A DNA stretch of 13,603 nt from Armatimonadota bacterium (GCA_026392135.1 JAPLCR010000556.1:1-13603); one strand, 5' to 3'; counted from the stretch's first letter, positions 1 to 7,012 are shown. Numbers and translations are program-made. The notes: a model not told the origin generated them from the letters alone.

Positions 1-126
1 GCAGAAGGAGCCGACGCCTTCTGTAGAATACGCTCTTACATCTCAACCCTACGCAAGCAGGGACAATCGGTATTGACTGCACTACAACTTCTACTCAAAG
101 GGAAACCTCGTTTCCCAGCGAGATAG
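1..126 (+). CDS. IS66-type transposase, C-terminal 41 residues (5' part outside window)
   Basis: Reading from base 1 gives 41 codons ending in TAG at 124-126. The peptide contains IRSYISTLRKQG followed by SVLTALQLLLKGKPRFPA, which resembles the conserved tail of IS66-family DDE transposases (a single-strand-annealed fold tail of the form I.SY..T.RK.G...L.AL....G.P). Known of the family: these transposases move the element by DDE chemistry, and the catalytic residues would lie upstream, outside the window. The assignment rests on the tail motif only, so family-level confidence is moderate. The gene points rightwards towards the 3' end of the GH144-like gene, so the two are convergent. Confidence 0.7.
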   Translation, partial: AEGADAFCRIRSYISTLRKQGQSVLTALQLLLKGKPRFPAR

Positions 127-139
127 CCTGAGTAGTTAC
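1..139 (+). mobile_element. Right end of an IS66-type insertion sequence
   Basis: The transposase stop at 124-126 is followed at once by CCTGAGTAGTTAC ending at 139. IS66-family elements typically have terminal inverted repeats beginning GTAA, so an end reading ...TTAC is what would be expected here. The left end is outside the window, so neither the matching inverted repeat nor an 8-bp target duplication (it would be 140-147) can be checked. A second AAGTAGTTAC occurs at 237-246 and may be a chance match or a further end. The boundary is inferred. Confidence 0.45.
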
Positions 140-172
140 AAACACAGAATATAGGCGAGTTCCGCAATAGCC

Positions 173-195
173 TTTAGGAGCGCTTCCGCCCTAAA
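173..195. other. Short hairpin between the IS end and the GH144-like gene
   Basis: TTTAGGAGCG (173-182) pairs with CGCCCTAAA (187-195) around a CTTC loop, giving nine pairs with one bulged A. Neither strand has a T-run behind it, so a classic terminator is not supported. It lies in the 167-bp gene-free gap where the transposase and the GH144-like gene converge. Function unknown. Confidence 0.3.
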
Positions 196-293
196 AACAC
201 GTGATACCGAACGAGAGACCTAATGTGACATTGTCGAAGTAGTTACCTCTTACCGTTTCTCGTGTAAAGAGGCTAAACGTTATACGAATAAGC

Positions 294-1601
294 CTACTCT
301 TTCAGGCGCGGCACGCCCTCTGCCCGATGAAATCCTGCCAACTCCCACGCCCGCTTTGTTGATGGATGCAAAGCCAGTAGTTTCCACACCATACCGCTTT
401 GATGATTCTCAATGGCAAGGAGTGCCATTCCCAAATCTATCCCAATAACATCTGGGTCGAACCAGTTCTTATCCACGTTGAAGGCATTACCAAAGCCGTA
501 CCTTCCCCACAGATGATGCCCGTAACGTGTATACATCGCCACTGCCGCCTCTTTCGCAAGCTTTGGTGTAAAGAGAATAGAGGCAACTGCCCCTGTCGGC
601 GACACTGTGCCATCCTCCTCGCCGGGAGCCGCATAGGCGCGGTATCCGTCAGGGGCATCGTTCGCGTTAAGCCCCCATATATTTGGCGCGTAGGTCTTAC
701 GCTTGCCTTGGAGGTCTATACAGAACTGGCGATTCACCTTAATGCCCTGCTCGGCGGCATAGGCATAGTTCCAACCTTGCGAGTCGTACCAGTTACGGAA
801 GTCGTAGAAACCGAACGCCATCTGGTGAAAGAAGATAGGTCCCCCTGCTAGAGTCTTCATTCCCTTATACTCAATGGGGTTTCGTGTCCATGCGTTCCAT
901 GTCTCTTCAGGGAGCGGGTCTCGCTTGGAACCCATACCGAGCAGGTAGAGTGTTTTCAGTTCGCAGTAGGTATCCCAGTTGCTCTTGATGAAGCCGTCTT
1001 CTGGCTTCCAGCCCATCGAAACCACCTGTTTTGAAGGCATAAGCCCTCCGTTGGTTCGCATCCAGTTCCACTCTAGCCGCTCATAGAGGGCATTCGCGAG
1101 GCGTTCTACCTCTGTGTGCCTCCAGTACTGCCCCGCAACAAGTGCCCCTGCCACAAGAAGGACGGTGTCAATAGAGGAGAGTTCGCAGTTCCAGACACGT
1201 TCGCCCGTGCGCTTATCTATAAAGTGATAGAGCCAGCCATGCACATTGGGGAGCTTGTTGGTTAGAAAGGTGAGAGTGAGAAGAGCGCGGTTATACGCCT
1301 CTTTACGTGCTATCCATCGGTGCTGCACCGCGATAGGAAGAGACGCAAGGGCATATCCTGTGCTTGCCGTGCTTGCTACGGTGTAGTCGTCTTGACCGGA
1401 GTTTTTTGCACGGTCGTTGGTGAGACCGGTATGCGAGTCGCTCTTCTCCCAAAAGAAGAGGAATGCCCTATGCTGTATCTCATCGAGTAGTTGCTTTTCC
1501 GAAAGAAGGGGAAGAGTGAGGCGTTGCGCCTGAGCGATACCGCCAACAAAGAGTAAACAGAAGACAAGGAGGTAGAACGAAAATCGGAAACGAATGGACA
1601 C
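294..1601 (-). CDS. Exported GH144-like glucanase (glycoamylase-like family, PF10091/COG5368 type)
   Basis: 435 residues starting at GTG (1601), with a weak AAGGGG about 11 bases upstream. Residues 1-25 form a signal peptide (hydrophobic YLLVFCLLFVGG, cleavage likely after AQA). The mature protein has family hallmarks: AFLFFWEKSDSHTGLTNDR near 45, SSIDTVLLVAGAL near 142, SNWDTYCELKTLYLLGMGS near 208, FFHQMAFGFYDFRNW near 255, and WGLNANDAPDGYRAY near 311 with SPTGAVASILFTP and WGRYGFGNAFN after it. Members of GH144 are endo-beta-1,2-glucanases with an (alpha/alpha)6 barrel, but most of the broad family is untested, so the substrate is uncertain. It likely acts outside the cytoplasmic membrane on beta-glucans. 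It is the last gene of the minus-strand series and appears full length. Confidence 0.85.
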   Translation of the reverse strand: MSIRFRFSFYLLVFCLLFVGGIAQAQRLTLPLLSEKQLLDEIQHRAFLFFWEKSDSHTGLTNDRAKNSGQDDYTVASTASTGYALASLPIAVQHRWIARKEAYNRALLTLTFLTNKLPNVHGWLYHFIDKRTGERVWNCELSSIDTVLLVAGALVAGQYWRHTEVERLANALYERLEWNWMRTNGGLMPSKQVVSMGWKPEDGFIKSNWDTYCELKTLYLLGMGSKRDPLPEETWNAWTRNPIEYKGMKTLAGGPIFFHQMAFGFYDFRNWYDSQGWNYAYAAEQGIKVNRQFCIDLQGKRKTYAPNIWGLNANDAPDGYRAYAAPGEEDGTVSPTGAVASILFTPKLAKEAAVAMYTRYGHHLWGRYGFGNAFNVDKNWFDPDVIGIDLGMALLAIENHQSGMVWKLLALHPSTKRAWELAGFHRAEGVPRLKE

Positions 1602-1628
1602 GTTGTTGCAATCCCCTTCTGTGGGTCT

Positions 1629-1669
1629 ATTTCCCTCTGCCTCTCCTTTAGCAAGAGGCAGGGGGAAAT
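1629..1669. other. Strong 16-bp stem-loop upstream of the GH144-like gene
   Basis: ATTTCCCTCTGCCTCT (1629-1644) pairs with AGAGGCAGGGGGAAAT (1654-1669) over 16 positions with one G-T wobble, around a 9-base loop. It sits between the zinc-ribbon gene (stop at 1710) and the GH144-like start (1601), both on the minus strand. On the minus strand the stem is followed by AAATAGACCC rather than a T-run. It could be a weak terminator separating the two genes, an mRNA-stability hairpin, or a dispersed palindromic repeat. Confidence 0.5.
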
Positions 1670-1709
1670 TTTAAAATGCCGATGTAGTGCCCCTCTTCAC
1701 ACACTGTGC

Positions 1710-2033
1710 CTACTGTCTTTTGCGCTTCAAGATGCCCAAGCACCACGATTTAAGCCGCGCCTGCCATGTAGGGGGAGCGGGTTCACGGTAGGTACGCGCA
1801 TCCGTCAGATGATGGAGTTCAAGACGACCATAGCGCCGTGTTGCTAGTTCGAGGGCGGCATGAACCACGCGTGTCTCTTGCACAAAGTGACCGTGCCAAC
1901 CGCAAATAAAGCAGTCCGTGTTCGTATTCAAATTAAGGCAACCACATAAGTCGCATATTTTAAGTTCGCTCTCTTGAAAAGTGAGCGTTCGCCCCTGCCC
2001 GGGTTGTCTTGTCTCCCGTGCCATACCCATCAC
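1710..2033 (-). CDS. Small zinc-ribbon protein of unknown function
   Basis: 107 residues from a GTG at 2033; a start at the ATG three codons in (MARETRQ) is equally possible, because an AAAGGG lies just upstream of both. I do not recognise a named family. The visible feature is a four-cysteine zinc-binding knuckle pair, CDLCGCLN at about 27-34 and CFICGWHG at about 41-48, as in rubredoxin-like or zinc-ribbon domains. After it comes a 55-residue tail that is rich in Arg and aromatic residues and ends in KRKRQ. There is no signal peptide or membrane segment, so it should be cytoplasmic. The gene begins 42 bases after the end of the M28 domain and may share its transcript. Codon use fits the neighbours. 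Confidence 0.6.
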   Translation of the reverse strand: MMGMARETRQPGQGRTLTFQESELKICDLCGCLNLNTNTDCFICGWHGHFVQETRVVHAALELATRRYGRLELHHLTDARTYREPAPPTWQARLKSWCLGILKRKRQ

Positions 2034-2075
2034 ACCCTTTCGTTTAGAACTACCTACTTGACTTACCAGTCCCTG

Positions 2076-2888
2076 CTATTGTTCCGCAGTTTCCCGATAC
2101 AGAGTCTCCGCAACCGTCTCCCCAACAATTTTGAGCGATTTCGCACTACATTTCGACGGCACATCCGACTGCGTATGCCAGAAGAAATATCCGCGTAGTG
2201 CATAGTCGCCATAAGGAAGTGGGTGAATTAAATCTATAGTAGGGATTCCTGCCCTGTTCAGCGGGATATGGTCATCCTCTACAGACTGGGTCTCATTAAA
2301 CCGAAACACCTCACCATAGCCTAATGCCTGCGCTGTTCCGAATACCTTTTCGTTTGCGGCGGCGGCGAACTGCTGAGAGTTCTCCTCTTTTGGAATGACG
2401 AGATTCTTCCCGCCAATCATGTCTAGTAGGATGCCATACGCCGGTTGCCCGATTTCGGGGTAGGTCTTGTATTTTTGGGCAAAAAGAGTAGAGCCAAGCA
2501 GAACACCGTCCCCCTCGCCGTTATTCCCTCTAAAATCGCCGTAGTCTTCCCCATCTACCAACACGAGTATCACGCCTGTTTTTGCTCTCTGCTCTTTTAA
2601 TAGACGAGCAAGCTCTAGTATTACCGCTACCCCTGAAGCTCCGTCGTTTGCGCCAAGAATAGGCGCAAGCCGATTCCAGCCCTTCTCACCAAAACGGAAG
2701 CCTCCCGCAGCCGCTGGCGAGTTGGGTCCATCGGCAACCGGGCGCGTATCCCAGTGTGAAACGATGAGGACGGGCAACTTTGCGGGAGCCTGCTTCCCTT
2801 CGGGATAGAATACGCCAATCACATTGGTAAAGGGCAGGTCGCGGTATTTTCCCTCTTGGAGTATCGTCTTATCGGCGTACTTCTTCAT
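2076..2888 (-). CDS. M28-family zinc peptidase / glutaminyl-cyclase-like domain, 5' end damaged
   Basis: 270 residues holding the M28 metal-site series: H45 and D47 in SHWDTRP, D82 in GANDGASGVA, E114-D115 in VDGEDYGD, D156 in LLDMIGG, and H238 in FFWHTQSD. EDDHIPLNRAGIPTIDLIHP (203-222) resembles the C-terminal core of glutaminyl-peptide cyclotransferases more than that of aminopeptidases; E114-D115 stands where many members have Glu-Glu. Activity could be aminopeptidase or pyroglutamate formation at protein N-termini. The ATG at 2888 has GGAG touching it, too close to act as a ribosome site. The usual N-terminal ~40-50 residues (FDG...GPR..GS) are missing from this frame. The reading frame stays open upstream only to a TGA about 16 codons before the ATG. 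The overlapping lipoprotein ORF in another frame looks like the lost front end, so this is probably a frameshifted gene with a small deletion. Confidence 0.8.
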   Translation of the reverse strand: MKKYADKTILQEGKYRDLPFTNVIGVFYPEGKQAPAKLPVLIVSHWDTRPVADGPNSPAAAGGFRFGEKGWNRLAPILGANDGASGVAVILELARLLKEQRAKTGVILVLVDGEDYGDFRGNNGEGDGVLLGSTLFAQKYKTYPEIGQPAYGILLDMIGGKNLVIPKEENSQQFAAAANEKVFGTAQALGYGEVFRFNETQSVEDDHIPLNRAGIPTIDLIHPLPYGDYALRGYFFWHTQSDVPSKCSAKSLKIVGETVAETLYRETAEQ

Positions 2889-3084
2889 CTCCGTTTCGAG
2901 GGCCGTCGAATACCGGACGCTTCAACTTCTCTGTCGTGTTGGCGGCACTCTGCACAGTCATAATAGGTGCAGTAGGAGAAGGAGTTGCATTGGCGACATC
3001 CCCCGTAATACTCTGCTTACTACACCCCGTTGCAACAAAGAGAAGCCCTATACAGAGAGTAAAGAAGACGTATCTATTTGGCAT
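2869..3084 (-). CDS. Lipoprotein signal and linker, probably the severed N-terminus of the M28 protein
   Basis: 71 residues. The ATG at 3084 has AAAGGA about ten bases upstream, so the start is well supported. Residues 4-20 are hydrophobic and end in VATGC, a plausible lipobox with Cys21 as the lipidated residue. A Ser/Thr/Pro/Ala-rich linker follows (22-55), and then RPVFDG. FDG is the usual opening of the M28/glutaminyl-cyclase domain, after which this frame runs into PRNGDEEVRR and stops. The M28 catalytic domain continues in the +1 frame, overlapping by 20 bases. Translation is probably coupled to the upstream gene: the ATG lies inside that gene's last codons (11-base overlap). On its own this would be a 51-residue mature lipoprotein with no domain. 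Confidence 0.6.
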   Translation of the reverse strand: MPNRYVFFTLCIGLLFVATGCSKQSITGDVANATPSPTAPIMTVQSAANTTEKLKRPVFDGPRNGDEEVRR

Positions 3085-3781
3085 CCGTTATCTTTCCTTT
3101 GACGACAAGCCGCTCATCGCCTTTCGAGAGAGTTTTATGCTCTTTAAGGTGGGACTTTATCGCTTTTTCAAGGGTTTTTTCATCCAGACGTTTGGTCTCC
3201 CCTTTGTCAATATCGTCTTTTTTCCAGATGCTGAAGTAGCCCAACGCACCGTTGGCAAGCGGGGTTGGCATGGCTACTTTATAGGTCTGGCTCTTCTCTA
3301 GTGTGTTTCCGTCTATTTTTACGGAGAGAACACGCTTCTCTTTTTCGGCAGAGGCATCAATTGTCACCACCATACCAGAAAAGTGCAGAAAGCCGCTATT
3401 GCCTTTTGGAAACAGATAGAGACCATGCTCTAAAGCTTTGAGTATCTGACTCCCTGTCAATTTCACGACGGTAATGCTGTCGTCCTTATACTCAAGCGTC
3501 TTTAGGAGGTCTTTCAAAGAGACCGTGCCTTTCGCTATTTTGGTATCTTCTGTAAAGTAGGATGCGGCAATCAGCGCAATATCGGTCTTAGCCTCACTAC
3601 GGATACTGTCGGCAACAAGGTTCCCAATGGCGTTCTCTTTCGCCCCAATATCTTTGGTGCTTAGGTCTATTTCAGATTTGATACTCTCTTGTGCCGCTAC
3701 TCTGGGCGCAACCCCACAAAGCCCCCCAACCACTATTGCCCAAAAGAGGGCGACTAGTACTACCTCTCGTCCCCGTGTCAT
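3074..3781 (-). CDS. Secreted stand-alone 5'-nucleotidase C-terminal domain protein
   Basis: 235 residues from the ATG at 3781. I chose this start over one 27 codons upstream because it opens a clean signal peptide (residues 7-30, VVLVALFWAIVVGGLCG, then APRVAAQ) and has AGAGG about ten bases upstream. Residues ~45-200 match the 5'-nucleotidase C-terminal fold (PF02872 type): ENAIGNLVADSI (49-60), GTVSLKDLL (85-93), ITVVKLTGSQILKALEHGL (103-121), and SGFLHFSGMVVTIDAS (129-144). In full enzymes this domain binds the nucleotide while an N-terminal metallophosphatase domain supplies the two-metal centre. No such domain exists here or upstream, so catalysis is not expected. It may bind a nucleotide-like ligand in the envelope. 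A short charged tail ends the protein. The stop overlaps the lipoprotein start by 11 bases, which suggests an operon. Confidence 0.8.
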   Translation of the reverse strand: MTRGREVVLVALFWAIVVGGLCGVAPRVAAQESIKSEIDLSTKDIGAKENAIGNLVADSIRSEAKTDIALIAASYFTEDTKIAKGTVSLKDLLKTLEYKDDSITVVKLTGSQILKALEHGLYLFPKGNSGFLHFSGMVVTIDASAEKEKRVLSVKIDGNTLEKSQTYKVAMPTPLANGALGYFSIWKKDDIDKGETKRLDEKTLEKAIKSHLKEHKTLSKGDERLVVKGKITDAK

Positions 3782-3811
3782 TTTCGTGCCTCTTTCTTTC
3801 TCACCCACAGC

Positions 3812-3838
3812 CCTGTCTGGTCGCTCCTTACCGACAGG
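3812..3838. other. Intercistronic hairpin between prfB and the 5'-nucleotidase-domain gene
   Basis: CCTGTCTGGT (3812-3821) pairs with ACCGACAGG (3830-3838), nine pairs with one bulged T and an 8-base loop. It lies in the 81-base gap downstream of prfB and about 30 bases before the next start. No T-run follows on the minus strand, so it may stabilise or separate the prfB message rather than terminate it. Confidence 0.35.
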
Positions 3839-3862
3839 TATTTGAAGGAAACCCAATATCAC

Positions 3863-4988
3863 CTATTCTGTACTCTGATTCTTTTGCGCCTGTTGCCACT
3901 GCAACCACGCATCAATGAACGGGTCGATGTTACCATTCATCACACCTATCACATCTCCCGTTTCGTAGTTTGTTCTCACATCTTTCACGAGGGTATACGG
4001 ATGAAAAACATACGAACGGTCTTGGCTACCCCATTCGTTAGCTTTTGCCTCCCCACGCAGATTAGCACGCCGTTGGTCGCTCTGCCTCTGCTCCAATGCG
4101 ATAAGGCGTGCCTGAAGAACCTGCATGGCAACTGCCTTATTTTTATGTTGTGACCGCTCATTTTGGCAGGTCACTACAGTATTCGTTGGTAGATGGACGA
4201 GCCGCACCGCTGAGTCCGTTTTATTGACGTGCTGTCCGCCCGCTCCGCTCGAACGATAGTAGTCTATCCGTAAATCGTCCGGGTTGATTTCAATTTTAAT
4301 CTCTTCGCCAATGTCGGGCAACACCTCCACACGAGCGAAGGAGGTCTGACGGCGTTTGTTCGAATCGTAGGGCGAAATACGTACTAAGCGATGAACTCCA
4401 TGCTCGGCGCGAAGGTATCCGTAAGCATTTTTGCCGTGTATCATAAGCGTAGTGCTCTTCAGCCCATCTATATCGCCTTCACTCTCCTCTACAACTTCCG
4501 CCTTATAGCCCCTATTCTCTGCCCAGCGCAGATACATCTTTTGCAACAGGCGCACCCAATCACACGCATCCGTGCCTCCCGCCCCCGCCTGTATCTCCAA
4601 TATAGCGTCCGATGCGTCGTACTCTCCTGAGAGAAGCGTCTCCAGTGCCAGCCTAGCCGTCACTTTTTCAAGATGACTTGCCTCTGTGTAAAGTTCATTC
4701 AGAGCAACCTCGTCTGGGGTTGCCTCCTCCGCAAGGAGTTCCAGCATCACCTCAAGATCGTCTAAGCGTTGCTCTACCTCTTTTAGAGGAGCAATGCGCT
4801 CTTTAAGGCTACTCATCTGTTGTAACAGACTTTGGGCTTGCGATGCGTCATCCCACAGGTTCGGTTGGGAAGCCTGCTCTTCCAGCACATGAATTTCCGA
4901 TTCTATACGGGTCTGGTCAAAGATGCCCTCGAAGTTCGGTCAGTTGTGTCCGCAGTGACTGCGCTTTCTCTCTTATCTCATCCAACAA
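3863..4988 (-). CDS. prfB: Peptide chain release factor 2, expressed through a +1 programmed frameshift
   Basis: RF2 recognises UGA and UAA stop codons and hydrolyses peptidyl-tRNA on the ribosome. The main frame (3863 to about 4918) has the peptidyl-hydrolysis loop SSGAGGQHVNKTDSAVRL with GGQ at 250-252, and the codon-recognition tripeptide written SPY at 205-207 where RF2 normally has SPF. The N-terminal coiled-coil domain covers about 1-110. A conventional start in this frame would be an unsupported GTG at 4888. Instead a 23-codon zero frame, TTG TTG GAT GAG ... GGG CAT CTT, begins at 4988 with AAGGAG nine bases upstream and ends in TGA at 4917-4919; slipping one base at CTT TGA C enters the main frame. 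The product, joined as complement(4920..4988, 3863..4918), is 374 residues, and key residues fall at E. coli numbering. Low RF2 favours the slip, so the gene limits itself. Position 246 is Ser. Confidence 0.97.
4916..4931 (-). promoter_or_regulatory. prfB: prfB +1 programmed frameshift signal
   Basis: The minus strand reads CGA GGG CAT CTT TGA C. This matches the classic RF2 recoding site (AGG GGG TAT CTT TGA C): a Shine-Dalgarno-like GAGGG three bases before a slippery CTT, an in-frame TGA, and C after the stop. Upstream is a 23-codon ORF with a ribosome site; downstream in +1 the frame is open through the whole of RF2. UGA is therefore a stop codon here. Confidence 0.95.
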
Positions 4989-4997
4989 AGAATCTCT

Positions 4998-5003
4998 CTC
5001 CTT
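4998..5003 (-). promoter_or_regulatory. Ribosome binding site of prfB
   Basis: AAGGAG on the minus strand ends nine bases before the TTG at 4988 (TTGTTG; the second TTG at 4985 is also possible). The zero frame remains open upstream to a TAA near 5098, so this site is what decides the start. I could not name a convincing promoter in the 145-base gap to htrA. Confidence 0.65.
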
Positions 5004-5133
5004 CAATCGTAATATGCCTACTCTACTTTTCTTTTCGGCTTTATCGCGGGGCAACCTTAGTCTAGTCGTAACTATTTGCACTACCGTCTCTACCCATTAG
5101 ACACTCGCGATACTAAAAATGTTTCGTATTTGC

Positions 5134-6282
5134 CTACTGGGAGGTATCAGATATGACTGCCCATCTCGCTAGGCGGACAACAAAACTCTTCATTTTGCCT
5201 AATGAAGGACGTAAAATCTGCAATGTGACCGCATCTCCGGGCTTATGCTGTCGGATCGCCTCTAATAAGTCCTTACGGTCTCCTATTACTTTGTCGTCTA
5301 CCGAAAGAATAATGTCGGCTGGGAGAATACCGCTCAACTGGGCAGGGCTTTTATCAATAGCCCGCTTCACAATTACGCCGTGCCGCGCTTCCAAACGGAG
5401 CTGTTTTGCAAGGGCATCAGGCACATAGTCGTAGTCTACACCTAGAAATGGGGTTTTAGGCTTCAAAGACGAAGCGTGTCCTGCCAAGATAATCTCTCTC
5501 ACAATTCGACGCACTGTATTGGAGGGAATTGCGAAACCTAAGCCGATACTGCCTCCTTGAGGCGTAGAACTCAAGATAGCGGTGTTAATTCCAATAATCT
5601 GCCCAAAAATGTTCGCTAACGCTCCTCCAGAGTGCCCTCGATTGATGGCTGCATCGGTCTGAATTGCGCCGTCGAGTGTACGGTTTTCGTCTACACGCAG
5701 ATTCTTACGATTAAGAGCAGAGATTACCCCTACTGCTGTAGAGGAGCCTAGTCCAAGTGGATTACCAAGTGCAATAGCCCATTCACCTACCTGCAATCTA
5801 TCTGAATCGCCGAAATCTGCGGCAGTAAGGTTTGCCACATCCACGCGTACTACCGCCAAGTCGGTGGCTTTGTCCATACCCACAAGATGGGCATAAAACC
5901 AGCGTCCGTCTGACAGAGTTACACGCACTCTGTCAGCACCCTCTATAACGTGTTCGTTAGTCACAATATAGCCATCGGAAGTGAGGATAACGCCTGACCC
6001 TTTACCGCGTACCTCTCGTGCCTCGACCCCCGCATCGTCCGTCCCCTTCACCGCACCGACGGTATCAATGTTCACTACGGAGGGGTCGAGTTTTTTGACC
6101 GCCTTGACGATACGATTGTCGCCTGCGTCCATAGCGACAACGGGTTGGCTCAGCACTTCCAACGCCCTTTGCTGTGCTTCGGGAAGTGAGGCATAGCGTG
6201 GTTGTTCGCGCCACCTGAAAGTCAGCCAGCCGAACGTAATTCCAATCACAAATATCAGCAGTACGCCTAAGATACGCCGCAC
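5134..6282 (-). CDS. htrA: HtrA/DegP-type membrane-anchored serine protease (S1C) with one PDZ domain
   Basis: 382 residues from GTG at 6282, with a perfect AGGAGG (6291-6296) eight bases upstream. Residues 3-21 are a hydrophobic anchor (ILGVLLIFVIGITFGWL) followed by positive charges, giving a signal anchor with the protease outside the membrane. The trypsin-like domain (about 60-265) carries the triad H111 (VTNEHVIEGA), D141 (ATDLAVVRVD) and S218 (RGHSGGAL). The PDZ domain spans about 279-372 (PFLGVDY, PAQLSGILPADIILSVDD, VTLQILRP). Such proteins degrade or refold damaged envelope proteins. The motif before the catalytic serine is GHSGGAL instead of the usual GNSGGPL, two substitutions near the oxyanion hole, so activity is likely but not certain. 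Length is normal for single-PDZ members. It precedes prfB by 145 bases. Confidence 0.93.
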   Translation of the reverse strand: MRRILGVLLIFVIGITFGWLTFRWREQPRYASLPEAQQRALEVLSQPVVAMDAGDNRIVKAVKKLDPSVVNIDTVGAVKGTDDAGVEAREVRGKGSGVILTSDGYIVTNEHVIEGADRVRVTLSDGRWFYAHLVGMDKATDLAVVRVDVANLTAADFGDSDRLQVGEWAIALGNPLGLGSSTAVGVISALNRKNLRVDENRTLDGAIQTDAAINRGHSGGALANIFGQIIGINTAILSSTPQGGSIGLGFAIPSNTVRRIVREIILAGHASSLKPKTPFLGVDYDYVPDALAKQLRLEARHGVIVKRAIDKSPAQLSGILPADIILSVDDKVIGDRKDLLEAIRQHKPGDAVTLQILRPSLGKMKSFVVRLARWAVISDTSQ

Positions 6283-6522
6283 GCTACAGCCCTCCTGCCT
6301 TTAACCTCAGTACGCCTCCCTTTTGCAAAAAGGGGATCCTTCGCACTACAGTGGCGACGATGAAAGCACCACGGTTAAGAGAATGTGACGCAACCCTCTA
6401 CCCCCTTCGCGGTCTCAGAAAAGGGCAGGATGTACGTCTAAAATAGGGTGTGGGCTTTTTCTCTACAGTGTACAGAGATGCCACTATCCGAATCCGAAAG
6501 GGGGGCGTTTGGGGGAAGGAGG

Positions 6523-6996
6523 TTAGGTGCGAAGCTTGCGGAGGAGGTTCGCCATTTCGATTGCGACAACTGCCGCTTCAGCCCCCTTGTTTCCTGCCTT
6601 GCTTCCAGAGCGTTCAATGCCCTGTTCTATACTCTCGACGGTAATCACTCCGAAGGCGATGGGCAGATTCAATTGAAGTGCCACACCGCTCACACCACTT
6701 GTTACCGCCCCGGCGATATGGTCGTAGTGTGAAGTTGCGCCGCGAATAACACAACCAAGTGCGATGAGTGCATCGTATTTTCCGCTCTCCGCCATCGCTT
6801 TCAGCGCAACGGGTATCTCAAAACTTCCCGGTACCCATGCTATGGTAACACTGTTTTCGTCTCCGCCGTGCCGCTTGATTGCGTCCAATGCGCCCTCTAG
6901 AAGAGCCTTCGTCAGAAAGTCGTTAAATCGGGCTACCACAATTCCGAATGACAGGTCACGCGCTATCAAATCACCTTCTAGTACCTTCGGGGGCAT
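6523..6996 (-). CDS. ribH: 6,7-Dimethyl-8-ribityllumazine synthase
   Basis: 157 residues, ATG at 6996 with AGGAG six bases upstream. Lumazine synthase condenses 5-amino-6-ribitylaminouracil with 3,4-dihydroxy-2-butanone 4-phosphate, the penultimate step of riboflavin synthesis, usually as a 5-mer or a 60-mer capsid. Visible residues: ARFNDF (22-27, the stacking Phe24), PGSFEIP (56-62), GCVIRGATSHYDHIA (81-95, catalytic His90), FGVIT (115-119), and ERSGSKAGNKG (128-138, phosphate-binding region). It lies 83 bases downstream of ribBA on the same strand, which makes its second substrate. The two are very likely co-transcribed, with a hairpin in the gap. Length is typical. Confidence 0.97.
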   Translation of the reverse strand: MPPKVLEGDLIARDLSFGIVVARFNDFLTKALLEGALDAIKRHGGDENSVTIAWVPGSFEIPVALKAMAESGKYDALIALGCVIRGATSHYDHIAGAVTSGVSGVALQLNLPIAFGVITVESIEQGIERSGSKAGNKGAEAAVVAIEMANLLRKLRT

Positions 6997-7012
6997 TTTC
7001 TGCTCCTATCCC

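Noticed and set aside
3782..3862. 27-codon N-terminal extension of the 5'-nucleotidase-domain protein
   Set aside because: The extension is hydrophilic and would bury the signal peptide. The internal ATG at 3781 has a ribosome site and a clean signal sequence.
3863..4888. prfB starting at GTG 4888 as an ordinary gene
   Set aside because: There is no suitable ribosome site there, and the RF2 N-terminus would be short. The zero-frame ORF with CTTTGAC explains the start better.
6318..6334. CCCTTTT/AAAAGGG hairpin upstream of htrA as a terminator for ribH
   Set aside because: The 7-bp A/T-rich stem is nearly 190 bases after ribH and has no T-run on the minus strand.
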